Assembly (NCBI RefSeq): GCF_002944315.1
Contig: NZ_CP024314.1
Span: 2,108,001-2,172,000 of the forward strand
Reading direction: 5' to 3'
From: Rhizobium sp. NXC24
GTDB taxonomy: Bacteria > Pseudomonadota > Alphaproteobacteria > Rhizobiales > Rhizobiaceae
DNA: 64,000 nucleotides
Each line of letters starts with the position of its first letter. The first letter of the stretch is position 1. The position numbers and the translations under genes are program-made. The notes beneath the pieces are model-generated. The model was not told the origin of the DNA and ran no database searches. It saw only the letters and a list, made by a program, of their open reading frames with translations. Shown piece after piece: positions 18,612 to 25,135 of the stretch.

Positions 18612-18757
18612 TCATCGAGCCTGGAGTTTCGCGGCCGCTGTCAAGAAGTCATCGATCTGCTGGGAGCGCCTAGTATTGATGCCGTTTGAAGCCACGTCCC
18701 AAGGTTAAGCTGCAATCGGCGCATCACCAGCCAATGCCTGAACGCTAATTTCTCCGA

Positions 18758-19060
18758 TCACCGCTTGCGCACGAACTCGGTGCGCAGGACCAACCCCTTG
18801 ATCGCGTCATGCCGGCAGTCGATCTCTTCCGGGTTGTCGGTGAGCCGGATCGACCTGATGACCGTCCCTTGCTTGAGCGTCTGGCCGGCGCCCTTTACCT
18901 TGAGATCCTTGATCAGAACCACGGAGTCCCCATCGGCCAGCACATTGCCGGATGCGTCGCGGACCTCCGCAGCTTTCGCGGCCTCCGCGGCGATCTCCGA
19001 AGCCGGCCGCCATTCGCCGCTCAGTTCGTCGTAGATGTATTCATCGTTCTGGTCGCTCAT
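18758..19060 (-). CDS. PhnA-like protein lacking the zinc-ribbon half
   Basis: This 100-residue protein's C-terminal two thirds match the PhnA domain: VRDASGNVLADGDSVVLIKDL, VKGAGQTLKQGTVIRSIRL and DCRHDAIKGLVLRTEFVRK. In Escherichia coli PhnA the N-terminus is a four-cysteine zinc ribbon. Here it is replaced by an acidic segment (DQNDEYIYDELSGEWRPA) with no cysteines. The name recalls alkylphosphonate use, but the protein's role is not established. The ATG at 19060 starts the acidic segment; a longer in-frame start adds 22 residues without resemblance. Confidence 0.8.
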   Translation of the reverse strand: MSDQNDEYIYDELSGEWRPASEIAAEAAKAAEVRDASGNVLADGDSVVLIKDLKVKGAGQTLKQGTVIRSIRLTDNPEEIDCRHDAIKGLVLRTEFVRKR

Positions 19061-19261
19061 GTATGCCCGCCGGGTTGCCTTGTTAACTGTGTCAGTTGCC
19101 GTCACGCTCGTAGCATGGGCGGCCAAACTTGTGTGAGCCCTCTATCTTGCAAGCGCCATAAAATCAAATCGGCTAGCGTTGTTCGAACTCGGTCGGGTGG
19201 TTGCATCAGCCGCTGGAGTGCTTCCTGTTCGGTAACTCCTGTGGAACCTGGCCCTTGTCCC

Positions 19262-19296
19262 ACACAAAAAGCCCCTATCCGGTTAGGGATAGGGGC
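19262..19296 (-). terminator. Intrinsic terminator for leftward transcription
   Basis: A perfect 10-bp stem (GCCCCTATCC at 19271-19280 with GGATAGGGGC at 19287-19296) is followed, reading leftward, by TTTTTGTGTG. It is well placed to end the transcript that starts at the LysR gene at 20422. Confidence 0.8.
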
Positions 19297-19489
19297 CAGT
19301 TGCCATGAAGTGCTTGATTTCAATCGTCGGAGGCACGTCCGACCATTGAATTAGAACATGATAATGTCGTTTGTGATATACACCCTTTGGCCTGCGGATA
19401 GGGCCTGTTCGACATAGAGGCCCTATTCTTGATGGTGCGTGTCGACCGATTTTCGTAGCATCGGTGAGAAACGCGACGACAGCACCCGT

Positions 19490-19535
19490 TAGCGAAATTC
19501 CGGATGAGCGCAATCAGCGCTCTTGCCCGCTCGGC
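19490..19535 (-). pseudogene. Fragment of a second CoA-transferase gene, 3' region
   Basis: Read leftward, this short segment encodes VAERARALIAL followed by IRNFA. It aligns base by base with the 3' part of the intact CoA-transferase gene at about 16481-16536 (SVAERARALIALAHPDFREEL), with one 3-base gap and several substitutions. It abuts the stop codon of the LysR gene, in a different frame. The likeness is too long and too well placed at a conserved family motif to be chance, but only about 45 bases survive. Confidence 0.6.
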
Positions 19536-20422
19536 TACTGCAGACCGAACTTCCGAACGGCAAAATCCAGAAAGCTTCGCAGCTTCGGCGTCATCCGCCT
19601 GTCAGGTGCATAAAGCACATGCAACGGGCGGGCAGGCGGTTCGTACTCTGGCAAGAGCCTCACCAGGCGCCCGTCCCGGATTTCTTCGACCACCAGCTCG
19701 TGCGGCTGCAGTAGTACCCCCATACCGGCAACGGCAGCGGCGCGTAGCGCTTCGCCGCTGTCGGTCGAAAACCTGCCAGCGATCGGGACGGATATGACGC
19801 CACCCGGTCCTTCGAACGCCCATTGCGTTCTAAGTGATGTGTGCGAAAACACCAGGCATTCGTGCTGTTGCAGCTCTTCGGGCTTGGTCAGTTTTTCGGC
19901 CGACTTCAGATAGGAGGGTGCGGCACACAAAACCAAACGAAGAGGCGCCAGCCCTCTCGTCAGCAGTCGGCTGTCCGGGAGCTCTCCAGTCCGGAAGACA
20001 ACATCGAAACCCTCCTCCACAAGGTCTACGGTGCGGTTGGTCAGGCTAAGGTCCAATGACACTTCCAGGTGCCGCTTCAAATATTCCGGTATTTCAGGCG
20101 CGAGCGCGTGACTGCCGAAAGTGATCGGTGCACTGACTCGAAGTCGTCCTCGCGGGATTGAGCGGGTTTCAGCAATCAGTGCCTCGGCTGCCTCCATCTC
20201 CGCCATGATGTTCTTGGCATGATCGTAGAATATGCGGCCACTGTCGGTGAGGCTTTGTCTACGCGTGGTGCGGTTCAGCAGCTTGATGCCGAAATCCTGC
20301 TCCAGCGCCCTTAGTTGCTTGCCTGCCAATTGGGATGACATACCGAGTTCAGCGGCAGCAGCCGAAATTGAACCTGCTTCGACGGCTTTCACAAAAACCT
20401 GCATGCAAGCCAGTCTGTCCAT
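19535..20422 (-). CDS. LysR-family transcriptional regulator
   Basis: This 295-residue protein has an N-terminal winged helix-turn-helix (MDRLACMQVFVKAVEAGSIS, then LGMSSQLAGKQLRALEQDFG and LLNRTTRRQSLTDSG). A periplasmic-binding-like effector domain follows (RGRLRVSAPITFGS, GFDVVFRTGEL). The wording is typical of the large group of LysR proteins that sit next to and control a single enzyme. I chose the ATG at 20422 because it begins the conserved MDRL helix; an ATG 78 bases upstream is open but adds an unconserved tail. It diverges from an exported hydrolase gene, its likely target. Confidence 0.93.
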   Translation of the reverse strand: MDRLACMQVFVKAVEAGSISAAAAELGMSSQLAGKQLRALEQDFGIKLLNRTTRRQSLTDSGRIFYDHAKNIMAEMEAAEALIAETRSIPRGRLRVSAPITFGSHALAPEIPEYLKRHLEVSLDLSLTNRTVDLVEEGFDVVFRTGELPDSRLLTRGLAPLRLVLCAAPSYLKSAEKLTKPEELQQHECLVFSHTSLRTQWAFEGPGGVISVPIAGRFSTDSGEALRAAAVAGMGVLLQPHELVVEEIRDGRLVRLLPEYEPPARPLHVLYAPDRRMTPKLRSFLDFAVRKFGLQ

Positions 20423-20557
20423 TTGAAACTCATCGTTTGTTATCATGATCCTGTTCGAAAATTTATTCCCAATATTTTCATATGTACAAGTGCCTTCCAT
20501 CTGATCGCGGTTGCCTTCCGCAAAGCCTGCGGTAGGCCCAATTCAAAGGAGCACTTG
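20423..20557. promoter_or_regulatory. Divergent control region, LysR regulator / hydrolase
   Basis: These 135 AT-rich bases lie between outward-facing start codons. LysR proteins usually bind such regions at a T-N11-A site. Several AT-rich candidates exist around 20450-20490, and none stands out. The right end carries AAAGGAG, the ribosome site of the hydrolase. Confidence 0.45.
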
Positions 20558-21337
20558 ATGTCATCATTCGCGAAAAAAGCAGTTGTAGCCGCCGTCATGG
20601 GCAGCACTGCGCTGGCCTCAAACGCAGCACCCACCAGTGCGTCCGAGGTCGAAAAGCCTGTCGTTGTGCTTGTGCACGGCGCTTTTGCCGACGGATCGGC
20701 ATGGAACAAAGTCATTCCACTCCTCCAAAAAGAAGGGCTCAAGGTTGTTTCGGTGCAGAACCCGCTTACGTCGCTGGCAGATGATGTAGCAGCCACGCGG
20801 CGCGCGCTGGATACGCAGACCGGTCCGGTCGTTCTGGTGGGTCATTCCTGGGGCGGCGTCGTCATCACGGAGGCTGGCCAGCACGAGCACGTCAAATCGC
20901 TGGTTTATGTCGCCGCGTTCGCTCCCTCGGAAGGTCAATCGGTTGCGGATTTGTCCAAGGACTATCCGGTTCCCTCGGGTTTCGCCCACATCATCGCGGA
21001 TAAAGAGGGTTTCCTGACACTCAGCCTTGAAGGGGTCGCACAGCACCTAGCCCAGGATCTTCCGGCGGATGAAACACGGCTGATGGCGGCCACGCAAGGT
21101 CCTGTCCGCGGCAAGAACTTCGAGGAGAAAGTAAGCGATGCTGCCTGGAAGACGAAGCCTTCATGGTACATCGTCAGCGAGCAGGACCGCATGATTCAGC
21201 CGGATCTCCAGAAAGCGATGGCAAAGAAAATCTCGGCCCATGTCGTGAGCTTGCCGGCAGGACACACGCCGCAACTATCGCAGCCTGCGGAAGTAGCAAA
21301 AGTGATTCTGGCGGCGACGGCCGATCTGTCGAAATAG
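20558..21337 (+). CDS. Exported alpha/beta hydrolase
   Basis: This 259-residue protein has a signal peptide (VVAAVMGSTALASNAAP) and then a complete alpha/beta-hydrolase fold. It has the oxyanion loop VLVHGAFADGSAWN, nucleophile Ser97 in GHSWGG, acid Asp210 in SEQDRMI and His236 in PAGHTPQLS. The pattern belongs to the EstC/salicylate-esterase-like group that cleaves small esters. Export suggests a role in the periplasm. AAAGGAG precedes the ATG at 20558. A divergent LysR gene probably controls it. The substrate is not known. Confidence 0.9.
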   Translation: MSSFAKKAVVAAVMGSTALASNAAPTSASEVEKPVVVLVHGAFADGSAWNKVIPLLQKEGLKVVSVQNPLTSLADDVAATRRALDTQTGPVVLVGHSWGGVVITEAGQHEHVKSLVYVAAFAPSEGQSVADLSKDYPVPSGFAHIIADKEGFLTLSLEGVAQHLAQDLPADETRLMAATQGPVRGKNFEEKVSDAAWKTKPSWYIVSEQDRMIQPDLQKAMAKKISAHVVSLPAGHTPQLSQPAEVAKVILAATADLSK

Positions 21338-21641
21338 CAACACATGATGCGCGCTGGCATCAGCGTGCCGCTGTTAATCTATGCCTTTCGTGAGCTCAGT
21401 GCAGTCTGCGCTCACAGAACGCACGCTTGGCAGCGTTGCGACGACTTTGCCCATCGCCAACCGGGCGCCTCCTGACAGCCTTCTGTTCAAGCATCCACTT
21501 AGATGCAAGCCTTGCAGGGATTTGGCTTCCGCTTCGATCATTCCGCTGCACTAACAAGCGAAAGCCATAGATGACCGCTCTTGAGGAACACGAACCGTGA
21601 TCCCAAGATCAGCGATGCTGAAACAGCTTGAAGTGCTCGAT
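21338..21641. other. 304-base gap between convergent genes
   Basis: The stretch lies between the 3' ends of the hydrolase and a GntR gene. I see no strong terminator hairpin and no convincing frame in it. Confidence 0.4.
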
Positions 21642-22361
21642 TTAAGCGGACATTCGATTGCCGAGGACAAATTTGTATCGCTCTGGCCGGATGAAAAATT
21701 CCGACCACTCAGCGCAGGCACCATGATCGAAATAAGAGGTTCGTTCGAGGACAAGCAAGACCGCATTTGCGGCAACGCCGATCAAGGACGATATTCGAGA
21801 TGGGACAGCGCGCGCGCCGATCGCTATCTCGGCGGAGCCAATATCGGCGCCCGCTTTGTCTTTGAGGAGGGCATAGGTCGGTCGTTGTTCGGCCGTTTCC
21901 AGATCCAGCTCGGCCATGACGGCGGGCATGAGACTTCGGCCTAAGGCTATGGGCTCGTCATCTACCATGTGAAGGCGCTCCAACAGCGCGCATTTTGCTC
22001 CTAACAACGAGACAAACGCCGACGGCGTTTCAATCGCGGTCAGTTCGACGATCCGCATCGTGGCATCGAAGCCCTGCACTTTCAGTGACTCGTGAAAGCT
22101 GCGCAGGGTATCGATCTGATGGCGGACCTGCTTGCCGGCGACGAACGTGCCCTTGCCTTTCCTACGCTCGATCAGCCCGTCCTTATCGAGCTGCTCAAGC
22201 GCGAGGCGGACGGTGACGCGGCTGACGTCGAAGCGCACCATGATCTGCGATTCCGATGGCAGTCGCCCCGAGGGCTCATATGCCCCTTCGGCGATCTCGC
22301 GACGAAGGCGATCGGCGATCTGGAGATACATTGCCACCGGATTGTTGCGTATCAGGCTCAT
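21642..22361 (-). CDS. GntR-family regulator with UTRA ligand domain (HutC type)
   Basis: This 239-residue protein has a winged helix at residues ~8-72 (YLQIADRLRREIAEGAYEPSG, LPSESQIMVRFDVSRVTVR, RRKGKGTFV). A UTRA domain follows (TLRSFHESLKVQGFDATMRI, PTYALLKDKAG, ERTSYFDHGACAEWSEFFIR). UTRA proteins are usually repressors released by the substrate or an intermediate of the pathway they control. The gene is divergent from the SsuABC-like/metallohydrolase operon, its evident target. The effector is presumably the transported compound. Confidence 0.92.
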   Translation of the reverse strand: MSLIRNNPVAMYLQIADRLRREIAEGAYEPSGRLPSESQIMVRFDVSRVTVRLALEQLDKDGLIERRKGKGTFVAGKQVRHQIDTLRSFHESLKVQGFDATMRIVELTAIETPSAFVSLLGAKCALLERLHMVDDEPIALGRSLMPAVMAELDLETAEQRPTYALLKDKAGADIGSAEIAIGARAVPSRISSLIGVAANAVLLVLERTSYFDHGACAEWSEFFIRPERYKFVLGNRMSA

Positions 22362-22517
22362 CTATTTTCCATCGAGGTTAAAAAGACCACGGACTCTTGC
22401 AGCTTTGGAATACCGTTCTCCTTTGCCGCCGGACAAGGGAAGGCTCCGCGTTGATAACTTGTATTATAATGTATTAAAAACTGGGGCAATTCCAACGTCG
22501 GATTATTCGAACGCGAT
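22362..22517. promoter_or_regulatory. Divergent control region of the GntR gene and the ABC/metallohydrolase operon
   Basis: An AT-rich core at 22461-22476 contains GTATTA-TAAT-GTATTA, a direct repeat of six bases, and a perfect TATAAT at 22465-22470. This could be the -10 element overlapped by the repressor site. The stretch is otherwise GC-rich, so the core stands out. Confidence 0.5.
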
Positions 22518-23333
22518 ATGGCATTTGTTTCCCCAGCACGGCAGCTTTCACGCGGCGCGACTTTTTCGGTGAATGGCATGGGTTTCTACTATCCCGAAAG
22601 CCGACGCAGCATATTCGAACGGTTTTCCCTGGAAGCCCGTCCGGGAGAATTTGTCGCAGTCCTCGGTCCCTCCGGATGCGGCAAGTCGACATTGCTCAAT
22701 CTGTTGTCCGGCTTCCTGCGCCCACAAGCGGGTCATATCACCATAGACGGGGCGTCGGTTGTGCCGGAGCATCCGGCACTCGGATATGTGTTCCAGTCAC
22801 CCAATCTTTTCCCCTGGCTGAGCGCCCTGGAAAATGTCCGCTTTGGCCTTCGTATGAATCGTAAGGGATCGCTACAGGAGCAAAAGGCCGTCGCCCTGCA
22901 TTTTCTGCGGCTTGTCGGCCTGGGAGAACATGCGGACGAACCGCCTCACCGATTGTCGGGCGGCCAGCGTCAGCGCGTCGCGCTTGCGCGCTCGCTGGCA
23001 CTTGAGCCGCGCCTTCTGCTCATGGATGAACCGTTCGCAGCACTCGACGCCATGACGCGCTCTTCCCTCAACGACGAACTGCTCCGCATCTGGTCGAGCT
23101 TGGGCCAGACCGTGCTGTTCATCACGCATGACATCGACGAAGCGATCTATCTGGCGGATCGCGTCCTGGTCCTCGGTCTGCCTCCGACCGGCATCACGGC
23201 AGAAGTGACAATCGATTTGCCGCGTCCTCGCGATCAGCGAGGCACGCGAGCCAATCCTTTGTTTGCGCAACTGCGCGAACGGCTCGCCGAACAAATCGCC
23301 GCCGTCATGATCAGCAATCAACGCGTTACCTGA
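22518..23333 (+). CDS. ABC transporter ATP-binding protein (SsuB/TauB type)
   Basis: This 271-residue ATPase has Walker A at GPSGCGKST, Q-loop YVFQSPNLFPWL, signature LSGGQRQR, Walker B LLLMDEPFAALD and the switch His in FITHDIDEA. The sequence is typical of the nitrate/sulfonate/taurine importer class. It powers uptake by the permease at 24353 with the binding protein at 23347. The ATG at 22518 has a weak ribosome site; a start at the internal Met of MGFYYPES is possible. It is the first gene of a four-gene operon. Confidence 0.92.
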   Translation: MAFVSPARQLSRGATFSVNGMGFYYPESRRSIFERFSLEARPGEFVAVLGPSGCGKSTLLNLLSGFLRPQAGHITIDGASVVPEHPALGYVFQSPNLFPWLSALENVRFGLRMNRKGSLQEQKAVALHFLRLVGLGEHADEPPHRLSGGQRQRVALARSLALEPRLLLMDEPFAALDAMTRSSLNDELLRIWSSLGQTVLFITHDIDEAIYLADRVLVLGLPPTGITAEVTIDLPRPRDQRGTRANPLFAQLRERLAEQIAAVMISNQRVT

Positions 23334-23346
23334 AGGGAACCATCCG

Positions 23347-24342
23347 ATGAAACGCATTCTACCTGCAGCTCTTCTCGCGCTTGCTGCTGCCTGGCCCGCT
23401 GGTGCGCAGGAACCTTCGCCGCTTCGCATCGGCTGGGTCCAAGCCATGGCGAATGCGCCGGCCCTCATCGCCGAGGAGAAAGGCTACTTTCGGGAAGAGG
23501 GATTGAACGTCGAGCTCAAGGGTTTTGGCGACGGCCCCGTCATTCAGCAGGCGGTGGCGGGAGGGGAAATCGACGTGGCCTATATCGGCGCCCCGCCCGT
23601 CTATCAATGGGCCGCGCGCGGGCTCGAAGCGAAGATCATCGCCAAAGTGAACTATGGTCAGGCAGCCTTGATCGCAAAAGCGGATGGCTCCATTCAATCG
23701 CTCTCAGACCTCAAAGGCAAGAAACTCGCTGGCGTCAACAGAGGAAGCGGCATGGACGTGCTGCTGCGCGGCTTCGTCCTGAAGGAGACTGCCGGCCTCA
23801 ATCCGGACACCGACCTCCAATTATCGCAGATGCCCGTGGGCAACATGAACTCTGCCCTTGATACAGGCGTGGTGGATGCAGCCTTTTCATGGGAGCCATT
23901 CATCAGTCAGTCTGTGCTTCGCGGCACTGGCCGGGTCGTATTCGACGTGAATGGCGCCCTGCCGGGCTATCCATGGTATGTCGTGGCAGCACCTGCAAAA
24001 ACGTTGAAGGAGCGGCCGGACGACCTCGTCAAATTGCTGCGGGCCAATGCCAAGGCCATCGCATTTCTCCGGGAGAACCCCGAGGAGGCCAACCGGATCA
24101 TCGCCCGGAGTTTCAAGCTGGAATCCGTGAAGGCCGCGGACGGAAGCGTGGTTCCGCCGGAAGCGATCGTTGCGGAAGCCAGGAAACGCCTTGGCTGGTC
24201 CGCTGAAATCGAGCTGTCCGACCGCGCCTTCATCCAGCGCCTCATCGATTACTCCGTTAACCTCGGCATTCTCAATAAGCCGTTGAACGTCGATGACATC
24301 ATTGACGACAGTTTTGCCGCGAAAGCGGCCGCTCAGCGGTGA
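23347..24342 (+). CDS. ABC substrate-binding protein (SsuA/NrtA-like)
   Basis: This 331-residue protein begins with a signal peptide cut after AWPAGAQ. A two-lobe binding fold of the sulfonate/nitrate class follows (LRIGWVQAMANAPALIAEEKG, GEIDVAYIGAPPVYQWAARG, VNRGSGMDVLLRGF). It should bind the operon's substrate in the periplasm. It lies 13 bases after the ATPase gene and 10 bases before the permease gene, with no intercistronic hairpin, unlike the other binding-protein genes here. The ligand cannot be read from sequence. Confidence 0.9.
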   Translation: MKRILPAALLALAAAWPAGAQEPSPLRIGWVQAMANAPALIAEEKGYFREEGLNVELKGFGDGPVIQQAVAGGEIDVAYIGAPPVYQWAARGLEAKIIAKVNYGQAALIAKADGSIQSLSDLKGKKLAGVNRGSGMDVLLRGFVLKETAGLNPDTDLQLSQMPVGNMNSALDTGVVDAAFSWEPFISQSVLRGTGRVVFDVNGALPGYPWYVVAAPAKTLKERPDDLVKLLRANAKAIAFLRENPEEANRIIARSFKLESVKAADGSVVPPEAIVAEARKRLGWSAEIELSDRAFIQRLIDYSVNLGILNKPLNVDDIIDDSFAAKAAAQR

Positions 24343-24352
24343 GATCCGATCG

Positions 24353-25123
24353 ATGAAGAAATTGACAGCGCGGCGGCGTTTTCCGCAGCCGTCCTGGCGC
24401 TGGGCAGCGCTTCCCTTCCTGCTTGCCGTGTGGTGCCTCGCCGCCAGCAGGGTTCCGTCTTACGTGCTGCCACAGCCCTGGGAGGTGGCAGCCGAGGGAT
24501 TGCGCTGGATCCAGTCCGGCGAGCTCAGCCGCCAGTTTCTGGCCAGCTTGTTGCGTGAGTTCGGCGGCTTCGGCGCGGCTGTCCTGGCGGCTCTGCTCAT
24601 AGGGGTATCCGCCGGACTTTGGCGGCCGTTCCGGGAGTTCGCTCAGCCTTTGCTCGGCCTGTTCATGGCGATCCCTCCGATTGCCTGGGCGCCGCTCTCC
24701 CTGATCTTCTTCGGCCTCGGCTATCTCTCGATCGCCGTTGTCATATTCATAGCGTCGGCTTTTCCGATGGCTTTGACGATCCAGGAGGGCGTGCTTTCCA
24801 TTGGCGGTGGGGAGGTACGCGCAGCCCGCATTCTGGGTGCCAAACGGTTTCAACTGCTGGCCCACGTGTATTTTCCTGCCTCCCTCCCCTTCCTGATCGC
24901 CGCATTGCGCATCGGCTTTGCGCAGGCATGGCGCGCGCTCGTCGCCGCCGAGATGATCGGCGCCTCCCAAGGGATCGGCTGGATGGTCGCGATGGGCGGG
25001 CAGGTCGGCAATTCGGCGCAGGTGCTTCTCGGCATCGCGCTGATCGGACTCATAGCGTGGCTCATGGAGAGCCTCGTATTTCGACGGATAGAGCGCAGCT
25101 ACGAAGGCTGGCGCGGACAATAA
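24353..25123 (+). CDS. ABC transporter permease (SsuC type)
   Basis: This 256-residue inner-membrane protein has about six helices and a BPD-transport EAA loop (GGGEVRAARILGAKRFQLLAHV). The text around it (FMAIPPIAWAPLSLIFFGLG, VAAEMIGASQGIGWMVAMGG) is characteristic of SsuC/TauC/NrtB permeases. I chose the ATG at 24353, just after the preceding stop codon; an in-frame start 60 bases upstream would overlap the binding-protein gene. Confidence 0.92.
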   Translation: MKKLTARRRFPQPSWRWAALPFLLAVWCLAASRVPSYVLPQPWEVAAEGLRWIQSGELSRQFLASLLREFGGFGAAVLAALLIGVSAGLWRPFREFAQPLLGLFMAIPPIAWAPLSLIFFGLGYLSIAVVIFIASAFPMALTIQEGVLSIGGGEVRAARILGAKRFQLLAHVYFPASLPFLIAALRIGFAQAWRALVAAEMIGASQGIGWMVAMGGQVGNSAQVLLGIALIGLIAWLMESLVFRRIERSYEGWRGQ

Positions 25124-25135
25124 CGGACTTCTCCC

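Larger units (their letters stand above)
17766..18757. other. About 990 bases without a confident gene, rich in inverted repeats
   Basis: No open frame here has both a ribosome site and a recognisable product. The stretch holds perfect inverted repeats at 18137-18166, 18192-18215 and 18569-18611. It also holds short peptides that could be relics, for example MDRAKFFAFMRST read leftward at 17945-17977 and LKVGISLMIAAAALAGPAMV rightward near 18324-18383. It resembles a decayed region next to the CoA-transferase gene. Confidence 0.5.

Noticed and set aside
18408..18689. 93-codon frame in the hairpin-rich gap
   Set aside because: It runs through a strong inverted repeat, lacks a ribosome site and matches nothing I know.
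19100..19330. Possible small leftward gene across the terminator
   Set aside because: The frame reads through an intrinsic terminator hairpin with a T-tail, so translation there is unlikely.
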